This document shows positions 1 to 8,321 of a stretch of DNA of 25,583 bases, piece after piece; within the stretch, counting starts at the first letter, position 1, and every line of letters starts with the position of its first letter. Source of the stretch: RUG11690 sp045616665 (lineage in GTDB: Bacteria; Bacteroidota; Bacteroidia; Bacteroidales; WCHB1-69); contig JAZLHE010000012.1 of the NCBI GenBank assembly GCA_045616665.1, positions 1 through 25,583 of the forward strand, given 5' to 3'. The notes under the pieces were generated by a model. The model saw only the letters and a program-made list of their open reading frames with translations. It had not been told where the DNA came from and searched no databases. The translations under genes were made by a program, and so were the position numbers.

Positions 1-75
1 CTCTAAAAGGGCCACTTGGACCTCATTTGCGTGAGAAGCAATAACAAGCTCTTTTGTTATTTCGGTTTGACTCAT
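1..75 (-). CDS. rng: Ribonuclease E/G family protein, N-terminal fragment (runs off left edge)
   Basis: Twenty-five codons are present, starting at the ATG whose complement is at 73-75 and reading MSQTEITKELVIASHANEVQ then VALLE. The pattern of a short polar N-terminus, ELVI, a short polar stretch and VALLE resembles the first strand of the S1-like N-terminus of Bacteroidota RNase G/E proteins, as I recall them. This family cleaves single-stranded RNA in rRNA maturation and mRNA decay. The position directly downstream of an HU gene also fits the order known in Bacteroides. No catalytic residues are inside the window, so the assignment rests on a short N-terminus plus context. A hairpin with a U-run ends about 14 nt before the start. 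Confidence 0.72.
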   Translation of the reverse strand, partial: MSQTEITKELVIASHANEVQVALLE

Positions 76-89
76 ATTACAATTATTAT

Positions 90-134
90 AAAAAACGAAA
101 ACTAAACAAAGCGACATACGCTTCATTTAGTTTT
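90..134 (-). terminator. 16-bp hairpin plus U-run just upstream of the RNase G start (terminator or attenuator)
   Basis: On the minus strand, 134-119 pairs with 113-98 over 16 positions. Fourteen are Watson-Crick and two are G-U wobbles, around a 5-nt loop (114-118). The stem is followed by CG and then six U (95-90). This is the form of an intrinsic terminator. It ends only about 14 nt before the RNase start at 75, and no promoter box is visible in that gap, so it may act as an attenuator or an RNase-sensitive leader instead of a simple gene end. Confidence 0.75.
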
Positions 135-144
135 CAATCATAAG

Positions 145-205
145 CTCATAAAAGGCTATTTATTTTTATGTCTGTTCTTTCTCAGACGTTTTTTCCTTTT
201 ATGAG
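145..205 (-). repeat. Nested inverted repeat overlapping the tiny basic ORF
   Basis: CTCATAAAAGG at 145-155 and CCTTTTATGAG at 195-205 form a perfect 11-bp inverted repeat separated by 39 nt. Inside it, GTCTG (170-174) and CAGAC (183-187) form a second 5-bp stem with an 8-nt loop. In the minus-strand mRNA the outer stem opens within codons 14-17 of the tiny basic ORF and closes right after its stop codon, so the last half of that ORF would be folded. Confidence 0.7.
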
Positions 206-245
206 TTGACATTTTATGTCTTTTTCTTTTTTTACCACTAGGCAT
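156..245 (-). CDS. Tiny highly basic protein (29 aa), Bacteroidota-conserved type
   Basis: The ATG complement is at 243-245 and a TAG stop complement at 156-158. The product begins MPSGKKRKRHKMSTHKRKKR and ends LRKNRHKNK. Eighteen of 29 residues are Lys or Arg and three are His; there are no acidic residues. I recognise this MPSGKKRKRHK...HKRKKR...NRHK pattern as a small protein found next to HU and RNase G in Bacteroidota genomes, often unannotated or called hypothetical. The composition and size resemble tiny ribosome-bound proteins, so an RNA- or ribosome-binding role is likely but inferred. It starts 24 nt after the HU stop and is probably co-transcribed with HU. An inverted repeat covers its second half. 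Confidence 0.8.
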   Translation of the reverse strand: MPSGKKRKRHKMSTHKRKKRLRKNRHKNK

Positions 246-269
246 TGTACAATGATTTTAATGGGTTAA

Positions 270-551
270 TTATTTGATTTTTTTTACTACGTTTACGAAA
301 GTTTTGCAGGGCTTGAAAGCTGGAATTTTATGAGCGGGGATGACAATGGTTTGTTTTTTGGAGATGTTTCTTGCTGTCTTTTCTGCTCTTTCTTTAACGA
401 TGAAACTACCGAAACTTCTTAAGTAAACATTTTCATTTTTTGCCAAGGAACCTTTTACGCTATTCATGAAAGCTTCTACTACAGTTTGAACGGCATTTTT
501 GTCGAAACCTGTTTTGTTGGAAATTTCGTTTACGATTTCAGCTTTTGTCAT
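270..551 (-). CDS. HU-family DNA-binding protein
   Basis: A 93-aa histone-like protein of the HU/IHF fold, which binds and bends DNA as a dimer in the nucleoid. It has the N-terminal helix pair (MTKAEIVNEI, TVVEAFMNSVKGSL), the YLRSFGSFIVKERAEKTARN strand region, then the DNA-binding arm ending IPAHKIPAFKPCKTF. Length matches the family. The usual RNPxTG arm tip with its intercalating proline is replaced by RNISKKQ, as in Bacteroides HU proteins I recall. It has its own promoter (TATTTTTG on the minus strand at 601-608), giving a leader of about 40 nt. The tiny basic ORF and the RNase G gene lie downstream on the same strand. Confidence 0.95.
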   Translation of the reverse strand: MTKAEIVNEISNKTGFDKNAVQTVVEAFMNSVKGSLAKNENVYLRSFGSFIVKERAEKTARNISKKQTIVIPAHKIPAFKPCKTFVNVVKKIK

Positions 552-600
552 AATTTTTATGTTTTATTGTTTGTGAATAATTGATTTTATTTTGGGAATG

Positions 601-627
601 CAAAAATACACTTTTATTTTATTCAAA
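601..627 (-). promoter_or_regulatory. Bacteroidota-type promoter for the HU gene
   Basis: On the minus strand TATTTTTG (608-601) fits the Bacteroidota -7 consensus TAnnTTTG. A TTTG (627-624) lies 15 bp further upstream, a shorter spacing than the usual ~19-21, so the -33 element is less certain. The predicted transcription start is near 594, about 43 nt before the HU ATG. Confidence 0.65.
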
Positions 628-652
628 AGCAACATTTTACAAAAAAAAATCA

Positions 653-1495
653 TTATTTAATTTTTTCTGCGATTTTTTTTGCAAGACGGCTTGCCCCGAT
701 TCTAAAATATTGGTTGTTCATCCAGTTTATTCCAAGTACGTTTTCTAAGATTTTGACATACAGCAAGGCGGTGTCGGGATCGGAAATTCCACCGGCAGGT
801 TTCATTCCTGCCATTTTGCCGGTTTGTTGGTGGTAATCTTTAATGGCGTCGAGCATAACGATAAAGGATTCCGGGGTGGCGTTGACTGAAATTTTGCCGG
901 TAGAGGTCTTGATAAAGTCGGCGCCGGCGGTCATAGCGATCCATGATGCGGCATAAATGTTGTCGGCAGTTTGCAATTCACCGGTTTCCAGAATGACTTT
1001 GAGTCGGGCTGTTCCGCAGATTTTTTTTATGGCTGCTATTTCATCGAAGACTTCCTGGTAGTTTCCTTCCAGAAATTTTCCGCGAGAGATGACCATATCT
1101 ATTTCGTCGGCACCGGCTTCCACGGCAAATTTAACTTCAGCCAATTTGACCTCGATAGGTGTTTGCCCGGAGGGGAATCCTCCGGCGACAGAAGCCACCG
1201 AAATGCCCGTGTTCTTGAGCAAGGTCTTGGCTTGCTTGACGAACGGCGGATAGACGCAAACCGCTGCCGTGTTAGGGATGTTTTTGTCTTCATCCTTGAA
1301 ATGGATGGCAGTTGCGCATAAATCTTCGATTTTTTTTGCGTTGTCGCTACCTTCAAGTGTGGTAAGGTCGATAACGCTCAGGATGAAACGGTAGGCTTCC
1401 TGTTCGTTCATCGTTTGCAAATCACTTGATTTGTATTGTTCAATACGTTGAAGAATTTTTTTTTCCGAGTATGGATATTTATGGTATTCAATCAT
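653..1495 (-). CDS. deoC: Deoxyribose-phosphate aldolase
   Basis: A 280-aa class I aldolase that splits 2-deoxy-D-ribose 5-phosphate into glyceraldehyde 3-phosphate and acetaldehyde in deoxynucleoside breakdown. The Schiff-base lysine is visible in GADFIKTSTGK (K196). The second active-site lysine is in GMKPAGGI (K232) and the proton-relay aspartate in EIDMVISRG (D133). VCVYPPFV and GGFPSGQ are also typical. It is about 20 residues longer than the E. coli enzyme at the N-terminus. It follows the AI-2E permease gene with a 27-bp gap and is probably the last gene of the tamB-permease-deoC transcript. No nucleoside phosphorylase or deoxyribose transporter is adjacent. Confidence 0.96.
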   Translation of the reverse strand: MIEYHKYPYSEKKILQRIEQYKSSDLQTMNEQEAYRFILSVIDLTTLEGSDNAKKIEDLCATAIHFKDEDKNIPNTAAVCVYPPFVKQAKTLLKNTGISVASVAGGFPSGQTPIEVKLAEVKFAVEAGADEIDMVISRGKFLEGNYQEVFDEIAAIKKICGTARLKVILETGELQTADNIYAASWIAMTAGADFIKTSTGKISVNATPESFIVMLDAIKDYHQQTGKMAGMKPAGGISDPDTALLYVKILENVLGINWMNNQYFRIGASRLAKKIAEKIK

Positions 1496-1522
1496 TGAAA
1501 TGTAATTTTATAATAATGTTGT

Positions 1523-2644
1523 TTAATTAATATTAAGTGTTGTGTCATTAGAATCTTTTTCGGTTTTTTCAACAAAATATTGTCCGAAGAATTCTTTGAT
1601 GACAATACGAATGAGAGAATAGGCGGGAACGGCAAAAATCATTCCCAAGATTCCGCCAACTTGTGCGGCCGCTAAAATCACAATGAAAATTTCGATAGGG
1701 TGTGCTTGGACACTTTTCCCGTAGATGACAGGTTGAAGTACGAAGTCGTCGATCATTTTACACCCCAGGAACGTACAACCGACCTTTATGGCATTAATTA
1801 ATAATTCGCTGCTGGTGGGTGACATAGGAATAAGTGCGGTGCAAGAAATGATGATGGAGAGGATGGCGGCGCATAGCGGGCCGATATAGGGAATGATGTT
1901 AAGCAAACCGGAAATCACGCCGATGAGAACGGCGTTGGGAACCCCCAATATATAGCATACCGAGCCATTAATGGTTCCGACAATCAGCATTTCCAATACC
2001 ACACCGCTAAAATACCTGACGACTTGCTGACGGGTGTTGACTACGATATGGTCAAAATTATTGCGCCATTCTACAGGGAATATTTTCTTGAAAGTCTTGA
2101 TAATGATGCCGTTGTCGCTGAGTGAAAAATAGGTGAGGAAAATGATGGAAAAAATGGCAACGGACAGACTGGCGATGACTCCCGCAAGGTCTTTGAAAAT
2201 ATAGCCGAAGTCGAGTTTATGGATGAAATCGCGCAATTGGGATTCAAACGCCGCAGACAAGTCGTTGGCGGTGATGTCAAAACCCTGTTGTCCTGCCCAA
2301 TGTTCAAAATTAAGCAGAAATTGGTTGTATCCGTCGATGATGATTTGAGGATCGGTGTTGGAAATGGTGTCGATTTCTTGATGCACAAGAGGGGTAATTA
2401 GGGCGAAAAATCCGAAAACAATACCCAAGATGACTGTCAGGGCGATGACGGCTGCCAATGGTCGCGGGAAGGACACCTTGCCGATGCGTATCTTGCTGAG
2501 AAAATTGACAATGGGACTGCCCGCCATTGAGAGAAGAAGTGCGATAAATAAATAGACAATCAGCGTGGAAAAATACCAACAGATGCCGATGACAAAGGCC
2601 AAGAACAATATGATGGCAATGATTTTTGTATTGTCGCTTTTCAT
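1523..2644 (-). CDS. AI-2E family transporter (PF01594-type permease)
   Basis: A 373-aa integral membrane protein. It has two hydrophobic segments near the N-terminus (residues ~7-40), one near 62-85, a soluble region at ~90-150, and several helices to residue ~350. The C-terminal segments, with LLNIIPYIGPLCAAILS, DDFVLQPVIYGKSV and GGILGMIFAVPAYSLIRIV, are the family signature. Members include TqsA/YdiK-like exporters and some Na+/H+ antiporters; the substrate cannot be deduced, and the name should not be read as evidence of quorum sensing. Its ATG lies 2 nt after the tamB stop, indicating translational coupling. The C-terminal tail is acidic and polar. Confidence 0.92.
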   Translation of the reverse strand: MKSDNTKIIAIILFLAFVIGICWYFSTLIVYLFIALLLSMAGSPIVNFLSKIRIGKVSFPRPLAAVIALTVILGIVFGFFALITPLVHQEIDTISNTDPQIIIDGYNQFLLNFEHWAGQQGFDITANDLSAAFESQLRDFIHKLDFGYIFKDLAGVIASLSVAIFSIIFLTYFSLSDNGIIIKTFKKIFPVEWRNNFDHIVVNTRQQVVRYFSGVVLEMLIVGTINGSVCYILGVPNAVLIGVISGLLNIIPYIGPLCAAILSIIISCTALIPMSPTSSELLINAIKVGCTFLGCKMIDDFVLQPVIYGKSVQAHPIEIFIVILAAAQVGGILGMIFAVPAYSLIRIVIKEFFGQYFVEKTEKDSNDTTLNIN

Positions 2645-2646
2645 TT

Positions 2647-5600
2647 TTATTTGTTTTTCTTCTTGTTCTTCTTTTTATTTTTATTATTTAATTCAATCTT
2701 GGATTCGTTAAATTCCTTTTTGAAGTCGTCTTTGGTGTTAAACTCTTGTTTGTAAAGCAAGGCCAATCCTACTCCTGGAATTCGTTTGCTGGATTGATTG
2801 TTGTGGTCGTCGGTGAAGTTATAGACTTTTACTCTCCAGTTCCCTCTTCGGGTAATGAGGTATTCCAAGCTGAAGTCCCCGTAAAAGTTGTTGAAACCTT
2901 GCTGACTGGAGCTTGAACCCGTTCCGTTGTTATAGTAATATCCGATTGTGGTTTCAAGAATAAGACGGTCATCGAGGAATTGCATGTTGGCGTTGATGCC
3001 GTATTCGGTGGAACTTTTTTGTTTGTCGTTTTTATAGACAATGCCCAAACCTCCACGTTTCATCTGTCTGGAAATGAAGTTGTTGATCATATTTGTGAGA
3101 ATACCAGTTCCGCCACTTTCCACACTATTGGAGATGTCGGCGTTGGAAGCATTGTCCGGCATAAATTGATTGGTGAGCAAAAAGATGAAGAACTGTTTGG
3201 TCTTGTTTTGCGGATTGGTGGTATCAATGGCCATAAAGAATTGATTTCTAACTTCTTGGCTGGCATTAGGCAGCTCAAAGGAGAAATTCATACTCGGATA
3301 TTTCATCAATTGGCCGTTTAGGTGAATGTAGGCGTTGACAGGAACGCGTGAAACGTTTGCGTTTTCATTTGTGATGATATTGCTTAGTGAGGCCTTGTTG
3401 TTGTAGTAGGCACTGAGGTTGACCACGAAGTCGCCCACGGGACCGTTGAAGGAGACTTGTCCACCAGGAACCATTTGTAATTTGGTATTGACGATATCTT
3501 CCAAAGAAAGGAGGAATGTTCCCGAATGGATTTCCAAGTCTCCAAAAATATTGATGCCGGAAGCATCGTCAAATAGGAGATGTAGGCGTCCGTTTGTTTT
3601 CGCGCGCATCGTGCCTCCAATTGCAAAAACATCGACCTGGACGTCGGTTTCCGACGTAACATTGAAATTGAAGTCGAATTTCAGTTTTGCCCCAGTTTCT
3701 TCAACTGGTGCGAGAACAACAGAATCTTGCACGACTGTCTTGAAGCGAATGCTCCCGTTTTCAGAAACGGATTGGGAAGAAGTGATTGGGAAGAATACCG
3801 AACTTCCTTTGAGCGTGGTGATGTTGTTGCTTGAGAAAGTTAGGTATTCATCATCTCCGAAAATATTGACATCTCCGGAAACGTACCCGGTTCCGTAAAA
3901 ACTGCTGGTTGCCGTGTGGGGCATATCAAGAGCCAAAAGTCGAGGCGTATTGACATTCAGGTCTATTTTCATATTTTGGAAAAGATGATGATAGATATGC
4001 CCATTCAACGTGGCGAGATTGCGGTCTTTATCGTGTAGCGTGATGTTGTCGAATATAATGCCTTTATTGTTGAATTGAATGTCTTGGTTGTCAATGTAAT
4101 ATAGGGTTCCGAGAGGACTGATCCCCATTGTCATATTTTCCACGTGGGCAACTCCTTGAATATAGGAAGAGTCTGGGGTGGAAATAAATGACAGTTCTCC
4201 CGAAGCGGTTCCCTTAATACGGTCGCTGAAAGATGACAGGAAGGTGTTTAGAAAGCCGATATCCAGTTTGCCGATATTGGCTTTGGCCACGAATTGCTTC
4301 TCGTTGCTTTTGTAAAATCCGTTGATGTTGGCCAATTTGTTGCGTTCGCCTTGATAGTCCTTGATGGTATATGCTTTGATGATGTCTGAGGTGATGGTGT
4401 CTTCGCGGTTGAAAATACCGCCGGAAAAGCCCATAGAACCATTTTCTCCCAGACCGGCGGAAAGGAAAATATTGCCAAATTTGCTTTCGTTGAAACAAAA
4501 GTCTGTAGCCATCATTTTGCCGAGAACGAAGAAATTTCCTTTACGGGTGGTGAAGGTGGCGTTGGCCGACAGATTGCCGTCAAAGCTAATGCCGCTCAGG
4601 AAGTTGTTGACCAGTCCAATGTCAATGTCGTTGATGTCGATGTTTAGTTTGTCGTCTTCTTGCTTGGAATAAACGCCGTCAATTTTCAATGAACTCTGTT
4701 CATTGCCAAAAACGAGATTGTCCACCAAAATGCGAGAATCTTGAATTTGGATGGCATTCAGATTATTAAAATGGAAAATATAATCGTTAAGCAGTATTTT
4801 TGAATCGGTGATTTTGGCAATGAGATTGTGTTTGTCTCTTGCGTTAAAAGTGCCGGTAATAAGCGAATGGTCGCGGCTTGTATCGGCAAGATCCTTCCAA
4901 GACAATTGAAAGTCGATGAATGATTTTTCAACTTCGGTTTTCAAGGCGATATCGTGAATGGATAGGAAAGATGCGCCGTCGTTGTGGATCGATATTGAGT
5001 CCCCGCTAATATCAATGAAAAGATTTTTATTCACGTTGGTTCGCACATTGGCCTTCAAATTAGCGACAAAATAAGCGTTTTTGTAACTTGCTTCGGGAAT
5101 TCCGATAAGGATGTGGTCGTCTTGCGATGTTTGGTCGATGTGAACGTCGGCAACACAATTTTCCGTAATATACAATTCTGGAAGAAAGATATCCAGCAAA
5201 GGTTGAACATCATAAGTTTCGACATAAAGATTAAAATACTTGTTTACATCAGTATTCTTTTTGATGTATTTGTTGATTGACGCGTGACGTTCGGGAAGCA
5301 GGTTGGGTATAAAACGATAGGCATAGTTGATCAAGGAGTCTTTAATGTCGTCGTATTCATAGTTGGTGTTGAGAGTGGCATTCACAAAATTGGAAGAAAA
5401 AATGATTTTGTGTAAGCCGGATTGCGTATTGATAGCGGTGCACCTGATTCTGTCGCTGACGATGGGCAGGTCGCCATTTTTGATTTGCAGTCCGTCAATT
5501 CCTACGAATCCGTTGACATCGTATAAGTCGTTTCCGCAAATATTCAGACTGAGGGAATCTAAGGCCATAGCGATATCGGGATCGTTTTGCGCCACGTAAA

Positions 5601-7284
5601 CCAATCGGTCAAAACCCTTTGCCGAGACAGAGTCCACGGCAGGCATATAGGATGCGATATTGCTGAAATTGATGTAAGGGCAAGACAGATAGGCCTGAAT
5701 ATTGGGATTGAGAAGTGTTAAGTCTGCCAGACCGTTAAAATCAAGGTTGATATTTTGATCGTCTGAATTGAGGTGAACAGTGCATTTCTTATCGCTGAAA
5801 TTTCCGTCAAGCCCAATGTTGGAAACCGGGTAACCGAATAAGTCGAAGCGAGAGAATTTGCTGTGAAGATTGGCAGTCAGCGTTTCTAAAAATTGGGGGT
5901 TGTCTTGAGGATCATCAAAATTTCCGTCAACATCAAGGTTGAAATGGACTTGCCCAAAAGTTTTGCTGTTGTGGAGCAATCGTCCAAGTTGAAGGTTGGA
6001 AGAGGCCATTTTGCCCTTCAGATCAATATGTTGCCCTTTGTCCGTGGTGTTAAGGTCAGCCGTTAATTGTCCTAAGTCCGTGATGACCAACAATTCACTG
6101 TTTATCATTGGAAAATAACCATTTAACTTGCCGTAAAGTTGCACATTGCCCAGGCGTTTGACGATGTCGGGCAGGTTAAGTGGCTTTCCTTGAGGAAGTT
6201 TGAAGGAAGAAAGTTCCACCATATTCAGATTGGATTCGCAAAAGTCAAGATTCCAAATGGAATTGTTGAAATCGGTGACGTTTTTCAGTGCGAAATCTCC
6301 TGAAAAATGAGTTTTTTTACCCAAATGGCAGGTAAAATTCTTCAATTTCATATCATTGACGCAGCCGTTGACTTGTCCGCTGAAATACAGGGTGTCGTCC
6401 ATTCCTCGGATAGCATCGGCATAGCAGGCGGCATCGGTCAGGCAAAATTCAGAAGGACGAACGTTGGCGGTAATTTGTACGCTGTCCAAAAAGTCGCCCA
6501 GTCTGGTCCAGTCGCTGTAATCGAATTTCAAATCTAAATCCAAATTGCTGTTCTCTGTCAAAAGCTTGCAATGGTCGAAGCGAAGGCCGTGTCCGTTGAT
6601 GTCAAAGTCGCCGGAACCTTTGATGAGGCGGAACCCGAAGTATTGGTCAAAGCCGATTTGCTTGATGGCGGCAGAAATGTCATCGTTGAAAACCTGGAAC
6701 TTCTTGGCATTGAAGTCAATGTGTCTAAGTTCGAAAAAACCGGGGTCAAATTTCTGTCCTTCGATGTAGGGCGTTTGCTGCTGGATATTTTGGTTGGCGA
6801 TGGAGAAATGGGAGTTGATAAGTTTGAGATGATTTATGCGCAGAATAAAGTCGGACGGTTTTTCTTTGGGTTTGGAAATATGTGCCACCCAGTCGGAGAT
6901 GTTGACCACAGAATCGCCTTTATAGGTAACCAATGTCACATCGGCTTCGTTGGCAGTGACGTTGAAGAAATGCAGTGTGAGAGGTTGTAAATCCAAAGAC
7001 TTAAATCTTCCTTTGACGTGTTTGACCGTAATCATCGGTTGCTGGTGCATATCACGGATGATAAAGTCGTCGGCGGCAATGCGGAGGTCGGGCGTGACAT
7101 AGATTCTTTTGACTCCGATTTCCGCACCCCACTGGTTAGAAATGAATCCGGTTACTTTTTGTACGACAAAATTCTGAATAGGCGGCACAAAGAACAATCC
7201 AACTACCAATAAATCAAGGGCAATAAAAATACCGATGATCCAGAGTAGCACCGTTGCGATTTTTTTAGTAATTTTGCCTTTCAA
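2647..7284 (-). CDS. tamB: TamB-like translocation/assembly module protein (DUF490), TTG start
   Basis: A 1545-aa protein with one N-terminal membrane anchor (residues ~8-35, VLLWIIGIFIALDLLVVGLF) followed by a very long beta-rich, AsmA/TamB-like region. The C-terminal TamB domain (~1150-1500) includes GDLEIHSGTFLLSLEDI, GGQVSFNGP, MNFSFELPNAS and FIFLLTNQF. Such proteins span the periplasm as lipid-conducting or assembly bridges; Bacteroidota have one beside tsaD. No ATG lies near the predicted N-terminus: the frame opens at a TGA complement at 7300-7302, and TTG at 7284 is the best of CTG, ATT and TTG. The C-terminus ends in a Lys/Asn-rich tail (NNKNKKKNKKKNK). It heads an operon with the AI-2E permease and deoC and is divergent from tsaD. 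Confidence 0.93.
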   Translation of the reverse strand: MKGKITKKIATVLLWIIGIFIALDLLVVGLFFVPPIQNFVVQKVTGFISNQWGAEIGVKRIYVTPDLRIAADDFIIRDMHQQPMITVKHVKGRFKSLDLQPLTLHFFNVTANEADVTLVTYKGDSVVNISDWVAHISKPKEKPSDFILRINHLKLINSHFSIANQNIQQQTPYIEGQKFDPGFFELRHIDFNAKKFQVFNDDISAAIKQIGFDQYFGFRLIKGSGDFDINGHGLRFDHCKLLTENSNLDLDLKFDYSDWTRLGDFLDSVQITANVRPSEFCLTDAACYADAIRGMDDTLYFSGQVNGCVNDMKLKNFTCHLGKKTHFSGDFALKNVTDFNNSIWNLDFCESNLNMVELSSFKLPQGKPLNLPDIVKRLGNVQLYGKLNGYFPMINSELLVITDLGQLTADLNTTDKGQHIDLKGKMASSNLQLGRLLHNSKTFGQVHFNLDVDGNFDDPQDNPQFLETLTANLHSKFSRFDLFGYPVSNIGLDGNFSDKKCTVHLNSDDQNINLDFNGLADLTLLNPNIQAYLSCPYINFSNIASYMPAVDSVSAKGFDRLVYVAQNDPDIAMALDSLSLNICGNDLYDVNGFVGIDGLQIKNGDLPIVSDRIRCTAINTQSGLHKIIFSSNFVNATLNTNYEYDDIKDSLINYAYRFIPNLLPERHASINKYIKKNTDVNKYFNLYVETYDVQPLLDIFLPELYITENCVADVHIDQTSQDDHILIGIPEASYKNAYFVANLKANVRTNVNKNLFIDISGDSISIHNDGASFLSIHDIALKTEVEKSFIDFQLSWKDLADTSRDHSLITGTFNARDKHNLIAKITDSKILLNDYIFHFNNLNAIQIQDSRILVDNLVFGNEQSSLKIDGVYSKQEDDKLNIDINDIDIGLVNNFLSGISFDGNLSANATFTTRKGNFFVLGKMMATDFCFNESKFGNIFLSAGLGENGSMGFSGGIFNREDTITSDIIKAYTIKDYQGERNKLANINGFYKSNEKQFVAKANIGKLDIGFLNTFLSSFSDRIKGTASGELSFISTPDSSYIQGVAHVENMTMGISPLGTLYYIDNQDIQFNNKGIIFDNITLHDKDRNLATLNGHIYHHLFQNMKIDLNVNTPRLLALDMPHTATSSFYGTGYVSGDVNIFGDDEYLTFSSNNITTLKGSSVFFPITSSQSVSENGSIRFKTVVQDSVVLAPVEETGAKLKFDFNFNVTSETDVQVDVFAIGGTMRAKTNGRLHLLFDDASGINIFGDLEIHSGTFLLSLEDIVNTKLQMVPGGQVSFNGPVGDFVVNLSAYYNNKASLSNIITNENANVSRVPVNAYIHLNGQLMKYPSMNFSFELPNASQEVRNQFFMAIDTTNPQNKTKQFFIFLLTNQFMPDNASNADISNSVESGGTGILTNMINNFISRQMKRGGLGIVYKNDKQKSSTEYGINANMQFLDDRLILETTIGYYYNNGTGSSSSQQGFNNFYGDFSLEYLITRRGNWRVKVYNFTDDHNNQSSKRIPGVGLALLYKQEFNTKDDFKKEFNESKIELNNKNKKKNKKKNK
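7269..7276 (+). promoter_or_regulatory. tsaD -7 promoter box inside tamB
   Basis: TAATTTTG at 7269-7276 fits TAnnTTTG. It lies inside the first codons of divergent tamB and would start transcription near 7283, giving tsaD a leader of only about 13 nt. No convincing -33 TTTG at the right spacing was seen. Confidence 0.55.
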
Positions 7285-7296
7285 AATATTCAGTTT

Positions 7297-8310
7297 ATGT
7301 CAACTTATATTCTTGGTATTGAATCTTCGTGTGATGACACTTCCGCAGCCGTCATTGCCGATACTACAATTCTCTCCAATGTCATTGCTAGTCAGAAAGT
7401 TCACGCCGAATATGGGGGCGTGGTTCCTGAACTCGCATCGCGTGCTCATCAGCAAAATATCATTCCCGTCGTGGACACCGCACTTCACCGTGCAAAGATA
7501 ACAAAAAATCAAATAAGTGCAATAGGCTTTACAAATGGTCCCGGATTGCTTGGTTCGTTGCTCGTCGGCAATTCTTTTGCCAAAGCGATGGCCTTCAGTT
7601 TGGACGTTCCTCTGATAGAGGTTAACCATCTGCAAGCCCACGTTTTAGCTAACTTTCTGAATAAGGAAGGTGGCGATAACGCGAAGCCTCGTTTTCCCTT
7701 TTTGTGCCTTACGGTTTCGGGTGGTCACACCCTGTTGCTCAAGGTGAATGACTATTTCGATATGGAGCGTTTGGGAGGAACCATCGATGATGCTGCGGGT
7801 GAGGCTTTTGACAAAGCCGCCAAGATTATGGGTTTGCCATATCCCGGAGGCCCCGTTATTGACAAGTTGGCCGCACAAGGCGACCCGAAACGCTTTCAAT
7901 TCGCGATTGCCCATTTGCCGGGACTGGATTACAGCTTTAGCGGTTTGAAAACGTCTTTTCTTTATTTCGTTAGAGATGAATTGAAGAAAAATGAAAATTT
8001 CATTCAGGATAATCTGAATGATTTGGCGGCTTCTATGCAATATGCCATTATCAAGTCATTGACCAATAAGGTGATTATGGCACTGAAACAGTACGACTGC
8101 CAGGATTTGGTGCTGGCGGGTGGCGTGTCGGCCAATAAGGGCTTGCGTGCCGCGATGCAGCAGGTGGCCGACAAATATCACAGGAATCTGATTCTGCCCA
8201 CCATTGACTTGACAACGGACAACGCCGCGATGATTGCCGTATGTGCCTATTTCAAATATCAGAAAAAAGAATTTACGACTTTAGATGCCGTCCCATATAG
8301 TTCTTGCTAA
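7297..8310 (+). CDS. tsaD: tRNA N6-adenosine threonylcarbamoyltransferase TsaD
   Basis: A 337-aa Kae1/TsaD/YgjD protein that transfers threonylcarbamoyl from TC-AMP to A37 of ANN-decoding tRNAs, working with TsaB, TsaC and TsaE. Visible motifs are GIESSCDDTSAAV at the N-terminus, the metal-binding NHLQAH (H111 and H115), LTVSGGHT, DDAAGEAFDKAAKIMGLPYP, AGGVSANKGLR and TDNAAMIA. Length matches the bacterial family. It starts 12 bp from the divergent tamB start. The branching-enzyme gene starts 11 bp after its stop, so the two are probably co-transcribed without an obvious functional link. Confidence 0.98.
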   Translation: MSTYILGIESSCDDTSAAVIADTTILSNVIASQKVHAEYGGVVPELASRAHQQNIIPVVDTALHRAKITKNQISAIGFTNGPGLLGSLLVGNSFAKAMAFSLDVPLIEVNHLQAHVLANFLNKEGGDNAKPRFPFLCLTVSGGHTLLLKVNDYFDMERLGGTIDDAAGEAFDKAAKIMGLPYPGGPVIDKLAAQGDPKRFQFAIAHLPGLDYSFSGLKTSFLYFVRDELKKNENFIQDNLNDLAASMQYAIIKSLTNKVIMALKQYDCQDLVLAGGVSANKGLRAAMQQVADKYHRNLILPTIDLTTDNAAMIAVCAYFKYQKKEFTTLDAVPYSSC

Positions 8311-8321
8311 TCTTTTTGTCT

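Noticed and set aside
1523..2644. Quorum-sensing role from the AI-2E family name, linked to deoC
   Set aside because: The family is broad and the name does not predict substrate; no luxS or lsr genes are present. deoC is also not an lsrF-type AI-2 aldolase by its motifs.
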